From positions 1 through 64,000 of the forward strand of contig VGXS01000001.1 in NCBI GenBank assembly GCA_016873225.1: a stretch of 64,000 nt of DNA, written 5' to 3'. Positions 36,994-46,561 of this stretch are shown here, one piece after another. Position numbers and translations under genes: made by a program. Within the stretch, counting starts at the first letter, position 1; every line of letters begins with the position of its first letter. Origin of the DNA: Planctomycetota bacterium (GTDB lineage: Bacteria > Planctomycetota > Planctomycetia > Gemmatales > Gemmataceae). Below the pieces are notes generated by a model that did not search any database, had not been told where the DNA came from, and saw only the letters and a program-made list of their open reading frames with translations.

Positions 36994-38355
36994 ATGACAC
37001 GCGCGATCCGTTCGATCGTCGCCATGGCGGCGTGCGCCGCCTGCCTCCGCGCCCAGGACACCCCGGCGGCCAAGCCCGCCGAGGCACCCAAGCCACCCGA
37101 AGGGTTCACGGCCATCTTCAATGGCAAGGACCTCACCGGCTGGCACGGTTGGGCCATCCATTCCAAGGGCGGCACCCCTGCCGACATGGCCAAGCTTTCC
37201 GCCGATGAACGCAAGGCGAAGGTGGAGGAATGGACCGAGGACGCCAAGAAGCACTGGCGCGTGGAAACCGGCTTGCTCATCAACGACGGCGAGGGCGCCT
37301 ACCTCACCACCGACAAGGACTACTCCGACTACGAACTGCTCATCGACTGGAAGATCGGGCCGAAGATCGACCGCGGCATCTACCTCAAGCACAGCCCCCA
37401 GGTCCAGGTGTGGGACCCCACCGAACCCGATCCCTCCGGCCTCGGCAAGGCCCTTGGTTCGGGCGGGCTGTGGAACAACGGCAAGGGCAATCCCGGCAGG
37501 GACCCGCTCGTGAAGGCGGACAATCCACCCGGAGAGTGGAACACCTTCCGCATCCTGCAGGTCGGCGACCGCACCACCATCCATCTCAACGGCAAGCTCG
37601 TGGTGAAGAACGCCCGCCTGGAGAACTACTGGGACCGCAAGTCGCCCCTCCCGCGCGCCGGGAAGGTGCTGCTGCAAACCCACAGCCCCAAGGGCGACGC
37701 CCACTGGCGCAACATCTTCGTCCGCGAACTCAAGCCCGCCGAGGCGCTCAAGGCCCTGGCCGCCGCCTACGACGACGAGTCGTCGTTCACCCAGCTGTTC
37801 AACGGCACCGACCTCAAGGACTGGAAGGGCGCGGTCGACAATTACGAGGTCGCCGACGGGGCGATCCGCTGCAAGCCCGGCAAGGGTGGCGTGCTCCACA
37901 CTCCCAAGGACTACACCGACTTCGTGGTGCGCCTCGAGTACAAGGTCCCGCCCGGCGGCAACAACGGCCTGGCCATCCGCTACCCGGGAACCGGCGACAC
38001 CGCCTACACCGGCATGTGCGAACTCCAGATCCTCGATGACACCGCCGAAAAGTACTCCAAGCTCGACCCCAGGCAGTACAACCTCTCGGCCTACGGGATG
38101 ACCGCCGTCAAGCGCGGCTACATGCAACCCGTCGGCGAGTGGAACATGGCCGAGGTCACCGTGAAGGGATCCACCATCGTCGCCGAACTCAACGGCTCAA
38201 AGGTTCTCGAAACCGACCTGTCGAAGGTCACCGAATTCATGGGCAACAAGCCACACCCCGGCAAGGACAACGCCAAGGGATCGTTCGGGTTCGCCGGCCA
38301 CGGCGACGCCGTCTCGTTCCGCAACATCCGCATCAAGGAGATCGCCGCCAAGTAA
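36994..38355 (+). CDS. Secreted protein with two DUF1080 (concanavalin-like) domains
   Basis: 453 residues. Signal peptide (TRAIRSIVAMAACAACLRA), then two DUF1080 domains: the first around residues 28-245 starts at GFTAIFNGKDLTGWHGW, the second around 265-450 starts at FTQLFNGTDLKDWKGAV. Both show the jelly-roll sequence blocks (YELLIDWKIGPKIDRGIYLK; FVVRLEYKVPPGGNNGLAIR). DUF1080 members include 3-keto-glucoside hydrolases and glycan-binding modules and are abundant in planctomycetes. AGGAG lies eight bases before the ATG. The downstream TlpA-like gene begins about 90 bases later and may be in the same unit. Confidence 0.88.
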   Translation: MTRAIRSIVAMAACAACLRAQDTPAAKPAEAPKPPEGFTAIFNGKDLTGWHGWAIHSKGGTPADMAKLSADERKAKVEEWTEDAKKHWRVETGLLINDGEGAYLTTDKDYSDYELLIDWKIGPKIDRGIYLKHSPQVQVWDPTEPDPSGLGKALGSGGLWNNGKGNPGRDPLVKADNPPGEWNTFRILQVGDRTTIHLNGKLVVKNARLENYWDRKSPLPRAGKVLLQTHSPKGDAHWRNIFVRELKPAEALKALAAAYDDESSFTQLFNGTDLKDWKGAVDNYEVADGAIRCKPGKGGVLHTPKDYTDFVVRLEYKVPPGGNNGLAIRYPGTGDTAYTGMCELQILDDTAEKYSKLDPRQYNLSAYGMTAVKRGYMQPVGEWNMAEVTVKGSTIVAELNGSKVLETDLSKVTEFMGNKPHPGKDNAKGSFGFAGHGDAVSFRNIRIKEIAAK

Positions 38356-38447
38356 TCGGGCGGATTTCGCTTCCGGCAACACTCCGGCCCGTGATAGCCT
38401 GTCATGGGCTGGTCCGTTTTTCCGCGACCAAGCAAGAAGGGCTCATC

Positions 38448-39530
38448 ATGAACATCCTCCGATTCACGATCCCGCTGGCCGCCTGCGTTGCGCTGGCTTT
38501 GGGCATCCGGGCCCAGGACGCCGAGGCGAAAAAGGACGCGCCGGCGAAGCCGAAGTCCAGCCTCGCCGTCGGCGACTCCGCGCCGCCCCTCACCCTGGCC
38601 AAGACGGTCAAGGGCAAGGAACCCAAGGCCGAGGACAGGGCCAAGACCTATGTCGTGGAGTTCTGGGCCACCTGGTGCCCGCCATGCCGCACGAGCATTC
38701 CCCACCTGACCGAACTGCAGAAAAAGCATCCCAAGATCCCGTTCATCGGCGTGACCGACGAGGAGGAAAAGGATGTCGAGCCGTTCGTCAAGGACATGGG
38801 CGCCAAGATGGACTACACCGTCGTCATCGACAAGGACCGCGCCACGAACGCCGCCTGGATGCAGGCCGCCGGCGAGGAGGGCATTCCTGCGGCGTTCGTC
38901 GTGGTCGAGGGCAAGGTGGCGTTCATCGGCCATCCGATGAACCCCGAATTCGAACAGACCCTCACCCAGGTTTCCGCCGGCAAGTTCGACCTCGCCGCGG
39001 CCGTGAAGAAGGGCGCCGTGAAGGCGCGCCTCAAGCAGGCCCAAGTCGAGGCCATCTCCCTGATCCGCTCGGGCAAGGCCGATGAGGCGGTCAAGGCTCT
39101 CGACAAGGCGTTCGAGATCGACCCCGACGCCGAGAAAACCCTTGGAGCCCTCAAGTTCCAAATCCTCGTGTTCACCAAGAAGGAACCCGAGGCGCTCGCC
39201 TATGCCGGCAAGATGACGACCGGTTTCATGAAGGATGAACCCGAACAACTCAACCGCTTCGCCTGGAATTTCATCGACCCGGCCCGCGTGAAGAACCCCA
39301 CGCCGTTCCACGCCAAGGTGGCGGTCATCCTCGCCGAAGCCGCCGACAAGGCCGCCTCGGGCAAGGACGCCAACATTCTCGACACCCTGGCCCTGGCCCG
39401 CTTCCACTCGGGCGACAAGGCGGGGGCGGTGAAAACCCAGGAACAGGCCATCAAGTTGGCCGGGGACGGCCCGAAAACCGCCGAGATGCGCAAGCGCCTC
39501 GAGGAGTTCCGCAAGGCCGGAAATGAATAG
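38448..39530 (+). CDS. Secreted TlpA-like thioredoxin-fold protein with C-terminal helical repeats
   Basis: 360 residues. Signal peptide (RFTIPLAACVALALGIRAQ), a short charged linker, then a TlpA/ResA-type redoxin domain with active site WATWCPPCRTSIPHL near residue 80 and DKDRATNAAWMQAAGEEGIPA containing the cis-proline region. The remaining 170 residues are helical, resembling TPR repeats (AVKALDKAFEIDPDAEKTLG, AVKTQEQAIKLAGDGPKTAE). It should reduce or isomerise periplasmic disulfides or serve cytochrome maturation; a typical membrane anchor is absent. The frame is open back to 38139, but the start at 38448 gives the signal peptide. Followed by a strong terminator. Confidence 0.88.
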   Translation: MNILRFTIPLAACVALALGIRAQDAEAKKDAPAKPKSSLAVGDSAPPLTLAKTVKGKEPKAEDRAKTYVVEFWATWCPPCRTSIPHLTELQKKHPKIPFIGVTDEEEKDVEPFVKDMGAKMDYTVVIDKDRATNAAWMQAAGEEGIPAAFVVVEGKVAFIGHPMNPEFEQTLTQVSAGKFDLAAAVKKGAVKARLKQAQVEAISLIRSGKADEAVKALDKAFEIDPDAEKTLGALKFQILVFTKKEPEALAYAGKMTTGFMKDEPEQLNRFAWNFIDPARVKNPTPFHAKVAVILAEAADKAASGKDANILDTLALARFHSGDKAGAVKTQEQAIKLAGDGPKTAEMRKRLEEFRKAGNE

Positions 39531-39562
39531 AACTGGGAACTTGCCGACCGATCGGTGATCCC

Positions 39563-39593
39563 AGGGCCCCGGCGCAAGCCGGGGCCCTCTTGA
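39563..39593 (+). terminator. Strong Rho-independent terminator after the TlpA-like gene
   Basis: Perfect 11-bp stem AGGGCCCCGGC / GCCGGGGCCCT with a GCAA tetraloop (39563-39588), followed by a short CTTGA tail. The weak T-run means it may also need other factors, but the stem is unusually stable. Confidence 0.75.
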
Positions 39594-39644
39594 TGCCGGC
39601 TTGATTGGCGCTCGCGGCAGCCGGTACCATCATTTCCTTGGGGG

Positions 39645-41528
39645 ATGCCAAGGATGGCGGCGAACACCATGGAAGGCGCGGGGGCCACCCGGGCGCGCGG
39701 CCTGCGCGCCTTGCCCCGCATGCTGGCGCGCGCCCCCCGGTTTTTGCTCAAGCTGGCCCGCATGACCCGCTTGGTGCTTCAGGCTTGGGTCACCGCCCGG
39801 TTCTACCCGCCGCTCGATATCCACGACGCCGACGACTGCGCCCGCGAGATGCTCGCCCTGGGCCTGGCATGGCCGCCCGTGGCCGCCAACGACGATGAGT
39901 CTCTCCTGCGGGGCGTGATCCATGCGGCGCAAGGTTGGCCGGCGGAACAGCGCCCCATAACATCTGGCCCCGAGGGCCCCTTCGGCCGGTGGCTGCTTGG
40001 GTCGGAGGGAACACCCGTTCCCCCGGCCAGCCGTGCCAGGGTGCGCGACCTGTGGCTGGGCCGCCCCTCGCTGGCCGCCCGGCGCCTGTGGCACCACCTC
40101 GACCACCTGCGCTCGATGCTTCCCGAGGGCATCCTTCCACCGTGGAGGCGCTCCCTGTTCCGGTGGATGGCCAGCACCGCCCACCTGGTGCATGGAACGC
40201 CCGTATCGAGCGCTCTCTGGTTCATGGCCGAATTGGGGGAGGATCCCTCGGCCGGCGCCGACGAGATGTGGCTCGACAGCCCGGCCTGGCAGCGGGCCCA
40301 TCCCCGAGGTCTCGATTCGGGCCGCGCCTTGTTCCTGGCCTGGGCCAGCGGAAGGTCTCGCCGCATGGTTCCGGCCGAAACGGCCCCGGTGGTGGGCCCG
40401 GTCGAAACGGCGGCCCCCGGCGGCGTGAACCTCTACGGCCACTTTTGCTATCCAAGCGGCCTTTCGGAAGCCGCCTGGCAAATGCGCCGGGCGCTGGAAG
40501 CCGCCGGCGTGCCGGTCGCCCCCCGCGACATGCCCGCCACCGTGCATCACGACAAGCTCGACCGCGAGGGAATGCGCGGCCCGGAAATCCACCCCGTTTC
40601 AATTCACCTGCTGCCGCCCGAGCATGCGCTGGCCGACATTCACGCCCGTTCGATGAGCCATTCGAGGCACCACGCCTCCCGCGTGGCCGTGTGGTACTGG
40701 GAACTCGAGCGCGCCCCGGCCCTGTGGGCCAAACGGGCCAAGGCCTACCAGGAAATCTGGGCGCCCACCCGCTTCATTCGCGACTCGTTCGCCTCCTCGT
40801 TCGAGGTACCGGTGAGGACCATGACCCCGGGTCTGGCGATGGCTCCGTTCGAACCGCGCTCCCGGTCGTATTTCGGATTGCCCGAGACGCCTTTCCTGGT
40901 GCTGTTCAGCTTCGACATGTGCAGCGTCTTTGAGCGCAAGAATCCACTCGGGCTCATTCGCGCCTTCCGCAAGGCGTTCCGCCACGGCGAGGACGCGGTG
41001 CTGGCGATCAAGGTCACCCGGGGCGACCATGACCCCGGCGCCATGGCGCTTTTGCGACACGAGGAGGCGGCAGGCAAGGTGATCATCATCGACCGGTTGA
41101 TGACGCGCGCCGACACCAACGCCCTGACGGCCTGCTGCGACGCCTACGCCAGCCTCCACAGGGCCGAAGGCTTCGGGCTGACAATGGCCGAGGCGATGCT
41201 CCTGGGGAAGCCCGTGGTGGCGACCGATTACTCGGGCAACCGCGACTTCATGACCAAGCGCACCTCGTACCTGGTGGGTTATCGCAAGGTTCCGATCGCC
41301 CGCGACCTGCCCCAGTACCCCGCCGGCATCCCGTGGGCCGAACCCGATGAGGACGAGGCGGCCGACCACCTGAGGCGCATGTTTGATAGGCCCGCCGAGG
41401 CGCGGAGCGTGGCCCTGAGGGGGCGGGCGCTGGCCCGCCGCGTGCTCGATCCGGTGGCCGCCTCCCACAGGCTCAGGCAGAGGCTGGCGGAACTGGCGGG
41501 CTCGCCGCTTCAGTCCCGGGCCGCCTGA
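39645..41528 (+). CDS. Group 1 (GT4-like) glycosyltransferase with long N-terminal region
   Basis: 627 residues. The first 260 are not recognised: arginine-rich, helical, possibly membrane-associated or domain-accessory. From about residue 262 (GVNLYGHFCYPSGLSEAAWQ) it follows the GT-B pattern, with an acceptor-side domain and the C-terminal nucleotide-sugar domain: VLFSFDMCSVFERKNPLGLI, then EGFGLTMAEAMLLGKPVVAT and GNRDFMT near residues 507-535, the EX7E-type donor-binding motif of GT4 enzymes. Acceptor and sugar unknown; lipopolysaccharide or exopolysaccharide assembly is likely. Start codons at 39645, 39654 and 39669 are alternatives. Its stop touches the stop of the convergent hydrolase gene. 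Confidence 0.82.
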   Translation: MPRMAANTMEGAGATRARGLRALPRMLARAPRFLLKLARMTRLVLQAWVTARFYPPLDIHDADDCAREMLALGLAWPPVAANDDESLLRGVIHAAQGWPAEQRPITSGPEGPFGRWLLGSEGTPVPPASRARVRDLWLGRPSLAARRLWHHLDHLRSMLPEGILPPWRRSLFRWMASTAHLVHGTPVSSALWFMAELGEDPSAGADEMWLDSPAWQRAHPRGLDSGRALFLAWASGRSRRMVPAETAPVVGPVETAAPGGVNLYGHFCYPSGLSEAAWQMRRALEAAGVPVAPRDMPATVHHDKLDREGMRGPEIHPVSIHLLPPEHALADIHARSMSHSRHHASRVAVWYWELERAPALWAKRAKAYQEIWAPTRFIRDSFASSFEVPVRTMTPGLAMAPFEPRSRSYFGLPETPFLVLFSFDMCSVFERKNPLGLIRAFRKAFRHGEDAVLAIKVTRGDHDPGAMALLRHEEAAGKVIIIDRLMTRADTNALTACCDAYASLHRAEGFGLTMAEAMLLGKPVVATDYSGNRDFMTKRTSYLVGYRKVPIARDLPQYPAGIPWAEPDEDEAADHLRRMFDRPAEARSVALRGRALARRVLDPVAASHRLRQRLAELAGSPLQSRAA

Positions 41529-42569
41529 TCACTTCCCTTCCGTGAGCCAGCGGACGCACCAGGCGATGGAATCGGCCTTCTGCCCGTCGGTCACCTTGTG
41601 GGGAACGCCAAGGGCCACATCCACCTTCAACTTTTCAGAGGCCCCCTTGGCGGCGTAGGCCTTTTCCGCGGCGGCGAACGCCAGCCTGGCGCCAACGATG
41701 GGACAATTGGGATCCTTCTCGCCGTTGCCGATGTAGAGAGGCCTTGGCGCGAACAAGGGCATCATCGCCGGACCGTCGAACCGGTCGGTGATGCCGGGAA
41801 GGACCTTGTTCCAGAGTTCCCGGGCCACGCGGGCGTTCACCACCGGTTCGCCCAAATCCTTGGCGGCCTCCTCATGCGCCTTGCGTACCGTGTTGGCCCG
41901 GGCATGCCAGCCGTCGTTCTCAAGCCCGTAGCGCATCGACTGGACGCCGATGAGGGGCGCGGCGACCTTGACCCGTTCGTCCACCGAGGCGGACAGCCAG
42001 GTCTGGATGCCGCCCATGGAGGTGCCCAGCATGCCGATGCGCGTGGCGTCGATGTCGTCCCGTTTTTCCAGCACATCAATCAATCGCCAGAGGTCGTAGG
42101 CGGTGTCGTAAAACCAGGGATGCTCGGGGTTGGGGCCCTTGTCGCGCCAGGCGCGGGCGATCGCCTCGGTGTACCCCTCGGCCTTGTTCCTGGCGCCGTC
42201 GCGTTCCCCGTGGTAGCGGGCATCAATCGCCAGGCCGGCCACGCCCTTCTTGGCGAATTCGGTCAGCCACGACATCATCCCTTCCTTGTTGCCCCCCGTG
42301 CCGTGAAGCACGATGACCACGGGAAATTTGCCGGGCTTGTCGGGCCTGACAAGCAGGGCCGGAACCTTCTCGGGAGCCTTGCCCGGGCGCTCCTCGCTGA
42401 TGAACTCCAAGCGGATGCGGGCCATGCCGTCCTTGGTTTCGCGCCCGAGTTCCCTGGGTCGGGGATCAACCCGGGGACGGTCGAGCAACTTGAGGAACTG
42501 CTGCCGCGTGGTGGCCGCATCGGGCGCCTGGGCAAGGATCAGCAGGAAAGGGAACAGCAAGGGGGTCAT
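41529..42569 (-). CDS. Secreted alpha/beta hydrolase (dienelactone hydrolase/acetylxylan esterase-like)
   Basis: 346 residues with a signal peptide (TPLLFPFLLILAQA). Hydrolase landmarks: VVIVLHGTGGNKEGMM (oxyanion side), IGMLGTSMGGIQTWL (nucleophile serine), IGNGEKDPNCP (acid) and GVPHKVTDGQK (histidine). The layout resembles dienelactone hydrolase and acetylxylan esterase-type proteins; a secreted esterase acting on acylated polysaccharides is likely. The ATG at 42569 is preceded by AAGGA; the frame is open to 42632. It is convergent and exactly adjacent to the glycosyltransferase gene. Confidence 0.82.
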   Translation of the reverse strand: MTPLLFPFLLILAQAPDAATTRQQFLKLLDRPRVDPRPRELGRETKDGMARIRLEFISEERPGKAPEKVPALLVRPDKPGKFPVVIVLHGTGGNKEGMMSWLTEFAKKGVAGLAIDARYHGERDGARNKAEGYTEAIARAWRDKGPNPEHPWFYDTAYDLWRLIDVLEKRDDIDATRIGMLGTSMGGIQTWLSASVDERVKVAAPLIGVQSMRYGLENDGWHARANTVRKAHEEAAKDLGEPVVNARVARELWNKVLPGITDRFDGPAMMPLFAPRPLYIGNGEKDPNCPIVGARLAFAAAEKAYAAKGASEKLKVDVALGVPHKVTDGQKADSIAWCVRWLTEGK

Positions 42570-42697
42570 GGCGTGTCCTTGGAAGCGGATGGGCAACTCC
42601 GAAAGGATAAGGCTGGGGCCGCGGCCGGGCAATCATTCCGCGGCGCCGCATCGCGAGGATGCGCGTCATGAGGCGGGCGGCACGCGCCGGGGGCAGG

Positions 42698-44095
42698 TCA
42701 GGCGTAGAGTTCGATCGACCGGACAATGGCCTCAAGGTCGTTGGGCACCTGGACGGCGCGGTTGGCATGGCTGGCGCGCTTGACGCCGCGAACGCCCAGA
42801 ACGCTCTGGAAGTTCTCGGGATCGGAAGAGTGGTAGGCGACCGTGGCGGTGGAGTCCTTCATCTGGTGCGCCGTGAGAATGCACACCACGCGGTCGGAGG
42901 GGGAGATGATGCCCTGCTCCTTGAGTTGCAAAAGGCCCGCCAGGCTGGCGGCGCTCGCCGGTTCGCAGCCGAGGCCGCCGGCGCCCACCAGTGCCTTGGC
43001 GTCCATGATCTCCTGATCGGAGGCCATCCGCACCACCCCGTTCATCACTTCAACGGCTCGCAGGGCCTTGGGCAGGTTCACGGGACGGTTGATCTCGATG
43101 GCGCTGGCGATGGTGTTGGCCCGCGTTTTCGCGGCGTCGAGTTCGGCATAATACCCGTCGACGATTCCCTTGTTGTAGCGTCCGCCGTTCCAGGTGAGGC
43201 CGCGCTTGTTCACCAGTTCATCGAAGGTGCGGGCTCCCCCGGCATTGATGACCGCGAGGCGGGGCACCTTGGTGACAAGGCCCAACTCGCGCAGTTCCAT
43301 GTAAGCCTTGCCGAAGGCGCTTGAGTTGCCGAGGTTTCCGCCGGGCACGATGATCCAGTCGGGCGGTTCCCAGGCGAGCGCCTCGAGCACCCGGTACATG
43401 ACCGTCTTCTGCCCCTCGAGGCGGAACGGGTTGATGCTGTTGACGAGGTAAACCCCCAGCCGGCTGGCGACCTGCTGGACGCGTTCCATGGCGTCGTCGA
43501 AGTCGCCGGCGATCTGCATCGTGAGGGCGCCGTGGTCGAGCGCCTGGGCCAGCTTGCCATAGCTGATCTTGCCCGAGCCGATGAAGACGATGCCGCGCAT
43601 GAGGCCCGTGGCCGAGCAGAAGACCGCCAATGAGGCGCTGGTGTTGCCGGTGCTGGCGCAGGCGGCGCGGCGGGCGCCGGTTTGCCGGGCGTGCGTGAAC
43701 GCCGCGGTCATGCCGTTGTCCTTGAAGCTGCCCGAGGGGTTCATGCCCTCGTATTGCATGAACAGGCAACCGGGCTTCATGCCCACCCGCTGGGCCAGTC
43801 CGTCGGCCTTTTGCAGGATGGTCTGCCCCTCGCCGATGGTGAGGATCTCCTCAGGGCTGGCGAAAGGAAGCAATTCGCGGAATCGCCAGACGCCGCTGAA
43901 GGAGATCGGATCGGTGCGCCTGGACCACTTGGCCTCGAATTCGCGCAGGCTCCTGGGCGGGGGCAGCCGGCTCCAGTCGTAGGCCACATCCAGGAGGCCG
44001 CCGCAAACCGGACAGGTGAAGGTGGCCACCCGGGCCTCCTGCGTGGCGCCGCAGTCGGGATGGAGGCATTTCTGGTAGACCGGTTCCGTCGACAT
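42698..44095 (-). CDS. thrC: Threonine synthase
   Basis: 465 residues, PLP-dependent fold type II. An N-terminal zinc-ribbon-like stretch ([20 protein letters not shown]) is followed by the PLP lysine in [20 protein letters not shown] near residue 125, the phosphate-cradle region [18 protein letters not shown] and [19 protein letters not shown]. It converts O-phosphohomoserine to threonine. This is the longer form with the cysteine-rich N-terminus. The gene starts seven bases after the ABC permease stop, so it is probably co-transcribed with the transporter although no biochemical link is apparent. Confidence 0.95.
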   Translation of the reverse strand: MSTEPVYQKCLHPDCGATQEARVATFTCPVCGGLLDVAYDWSRLPPPRSLREFEAKWSRRTDPISFSGVWRFRELLPFASPEEILTIGEGQTILQKADGLAQRVGMKPGCLFMQYEGMNPSGSFKDNGMTAAFTHARQTGARRAACASTGNTSASLAVFCSATGLMRGIVFIGSGKISYGKLAQALDHGALTMQIAGDFDDAMERVQQVASRLGVYLVNSINPFRLEGQKTVMYRVLEALAWEPPDWIIVPGGNLGNSSAFGKAYMELRELGLVTKVPRLAVINAGGARTFDELVNKRGLTWNGGRYNKGIVDGYYAELDAAKTRANTIASAIEINRPVNLPKALRAVEVMNGVVRMASDQEIMDAKALVGAGGLGCEPASAASLAGLLQLKEQGIISPSDRVVCILTAHQMKDSTATVAYHSSDPENFQSVLGVRGVKRASHANRAVQVPNDLEAIVRSIELYA

Positions 44096-44102
44096 GGTGG
44101 GC

Positions 44103-45503
44103 TCACGGATCGCGTCGGGAAAAAATCAGGCACGCCACGAGCAGGAATCCACCCAGGTGAGCCAAGGTAATCCCCAGCCCCACCGACGCGGACGACATGG
44201 AACGGGTCGCGAAGTCGCGCAGCGGGCCCGCCAGGGCCAAGTCCCGCACCAACTGCAGATCCATCAGGTTATCGAGGTCGCGATCACGCGGCAACACGGC
44301 ATGGATGGCCTCGACGACCTTCCCGAAGGTTCTTTCGTGCAATGGTTTGCGATCAACCGGGCGGGACGGGGCGCGCCTCTGCGGACCCGACCGGTTTGAC
44401 TTGAGTTCCGAAAGGCTCACGCCCGCCTTGGGCCGGCTTTCCCCGGATTCCTCCACCCGGCTGGTTTCCACCACCCCGTGCAGGACACCCACGATGAACA
44501 GCGCCACCCAGTAGAGGCATGTCACCAGCATGGCCGGCACCGGCGCCCGGGTGATCACCGCCACCATCGTCGAGCAGGCGTACAAGAGCGCGAAGAACAG
44601 CATCACGATCGGAACAGCCAGGAGCACCGTGGGAGACCAAAGCCCCGCGCGCAGGCCCGTCGCCAGCCACGCCCCGCCCACCAGGGCCAAGAGCAGGACC
44701 AGCGCGAACAGAAGCCCGCCCAGGTACTTGTAAAACAGCAGCCTCCAGCGGGGGATCGGCCGCACCAGCAGCAACTCGAGGGTTCCCTTGCGGATCATGT
44801 TCGGCACGAAGAACGAGGTGACCACCACGCCCACCAGCAGCATGATCCAGGCGCCGAAGCCCGTGGTGAGCAACTTGTACAGGATGAAGATCTGCAGGCC
44901 CAGCGGGGCGCCCGAGTCGGGGGTCAGTTGCACCGCCCCCCAGAACAGCGTCATGCGGTGGGGCCATGCCACGCGCAGGTCGGGACCGGCGGAAATCGTC
45001 ATTTTCCACCTTTGGACGCCCGTGAGGTCGCCCAGGCGGTCGCGGATCTCCCCGATGGAATCCACCACGAACAAACGGCCCTCGGCAACCTTGCCAAAGC
45101 GGCTGGAAACCTCTTCGGCCGATTCGCGCCCGCCCACAAGCGGAACGCCCTGCCTCCTGAGCACCACCTCCCAACGGGCTGACGGGAGATCATCGGCGTC
45201 GTCCAGAACAGCGGAGCTTTCCAGGGAGTAAAGCGCTCCCTTGAGTCGTCCGGCCAGCTCGGCGACATCGAGGTTGGCCAGGTCGAGGCCGGCCGTCTCG
45301 ATGCCGCAGGCGCGCGCCGCCAGTTGCAGGTAGGGCTTGGACCCCGGCAACGGCTCGAAGTTCGCCGTCAGCACCACGCCCAGCAGCAGCCCGATGCCGC
45401 CCAGAAGCACATACAGCACCTTGCTGTCGCGCGTTTCACGCCAACTGTCGGCCAGGACGGCCAGGAACGCCGATGGCCGGCGGTGCCACGGGACCTCACT
45501 CAT
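44103..45503 (-). CDS. ABC-2-type transporter permease
   Basis: About 466 residues, membrane component of an exporter. Spans are seen near the N-terminus ([20 protein letters not shown]), in the middle ([59 protein letters not shown]) and near the end ([15 protein letters not shown]). A large extracytoplasmic region of about 180 residues separates the first span from the rest. The block [20 protein letters not shown] is the usual cytoplasmic coupling segment. The ATG at 45503 overlaps the end of the ATPase gene by eight bases, so the two subunits are translationally coupled. Substrate unknown. Confidence 0.85.
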   Translation of the reverse strand: MSEVPWHRRPSAFLAVLADSWRETRDSKVLYVLLGGIGLLLGVVLTANFEPLPGSKPYLQLAARACGIETAGLDLANLDVAELAGRLKGALYSLESSAVLDDADDLPSARWEVVLRRQGVPLVGGRESAEEVSSRFGKVAEGRLFVVDSIGEIRDRLGDLTGVQRWKMTISAGPDLRVAWPHRMTLFWGAVQLTPDSGAPLGLQIFILYKLLTTGFGAWIMLLVGVVVTSFFVPNMIRKGTLELLLVRPIPRWRLLFYKYLGGLLFALVLLLALVGGAWLATGLRAGLWSPTVLLAVPIVMLFFALLYACSTMVAVITRAPVPAMLVTCLYWVALFIVGVLHGVVETSRVEESGESRPKAGVSLSELKSNRSGPQRRAPSRPVDRKPLHERTFGKVVEAIHAVLPRDRDLDNLMDLQLVRDLALAGPLRDFATRSMSSASVGLGITLAHLGGFLLVACLIFSRRDP

Positions 45504-46395
45504 GCCGGGCCTCCCCGGCGACATCGAGGTACAGGTCTTCAAGCGTTCCCCGGCAGCGCTCCAGGTGCCTCACCCGCGCGCCCGCGTCCAACAGGACCCT
45601 CAGGACCGCGTCGATCTCCCCGGCATCGGCAAGCTCCACCTCATGCCGGCCCGGCGATATTGGGCGCGCCGCGACAGGCAGCCCGGCGGGCCACTCGTCC
45701 CCGGGGGCAAGGTCGATCCGCCAGCGGTCGGCATGGCGGGTGAGGTCGCCCACCGCGCCGGTGACCGCGATCCGCCCACCCTTGAGGATGGCGACGCGGT
45801 CGCACAACTGCTCCATTTCCGACAGCAGGTGGGAATTGACGAACAGGGTCACGCCCCTGGCGCGCTCGGCCAGCAGCAGGTCGCGGATCTGCCGCCTGCC
45901 CACGGGATCGACCCCGTCGGTGGGTTCGTCGAGGAACAGCACACGCGGGTCGGCCAACAGGGCCTGGGCCAGGCCCAGCCTCTGCTTCATGCCCTTGGAG
46001 TACCCTCGCACCTTGAGGCGCTCGCGGCCGGACAGGCCCAGCCGGGCCATCAGTTCCGGAATTCGCTGGCGCCGAACCGGGCGCGGCACGCCCTGCATGG
46101 CCCCGTAAAAGTCCAACAGGCTCGGGCCGGTATGGTATTCGGGCAGCCGGTGGTCCTCGGGCAGATAGCCGATACGTTCGCGAACCCGGGCCTTGCCCAC
46201 CGGTTCGTCCAAAAGCCATGCCTTGCCGTCGGTCGGGGCGACCAGCCCAAGCAACACCTTCACCAAGGTTGTCTTGCCGGCGCCATTCTGGCCCAGGAGG
46301 CCGAAAATTTCGCCCGGGGCGACCTCAAGCGAAACGCCGCCCAGCGCCGCCTTGGCGCCGTAGCGTTTCACCAGGTTTTCCACGCGGACAACCAT
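45496..46395 (-). CDS. ABC transporter ATP-binding protein
   Basis: 299 residues. Walker A GQNGAGKTTLVKVLLG, Q-loop region, signature YSKGMKQRLGLAQALL, Walker B VLFLDEPTDGVDPVGRRQ, and the switch histidine in FVNSHLLSEMEQL are all present, so it should be active. The last 80 residues form a C-terminal extension as in CcmA/NatA-type exporters. GGAG lies seven bases before the ATG. It drives the permease encoded immediately downstream, whose start codon lies inside this gene's last codons. The intended substrate (lipid, drug, ion or peptide) cannot be deduced. Confidence 0.93.
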   Translation of the reverse strand: MVVRVENLVKRYGAKAALGGVSLEVAPGEIFGLLGQNGAGKTTLVKVLLGLVAPTDGKAWLLDEPVGKARVRERIGYLPEDHRLPEYHTGPSLLDFYGAMQGVPRPVRRQRIPELMARLGLSGRERLKVRGYSKGMKQRLGLAQALLADPRVLFLDEPTDGVDPVGRRQIRDLLLAERARGVTLFVNSHLLSEMEQLCDRVAILKGGRIAVTGAVGDLTRHADRWRIDLAPGDEWPAGLPVAARPISPGRHEVELADAGEIDAVLRVLLDAGARVRHLERCRGTLEDLYLDVAGEARHE

Positions 46396-46561
46396 GGACC
46401 ATCTCCGTTTGGAGATGCTACGGACTGGCCACCATCGGGTCGAACCGGGCCGATTTCACCCGCATCGGGAAAAGCATCCATTTCCCATGCGGACAAAGGC
46501 GGGAGATGCGGGAATCTAAACATGACCGGGCCGCGCGGCCGGAGCGATCGGGATGGAAAAA

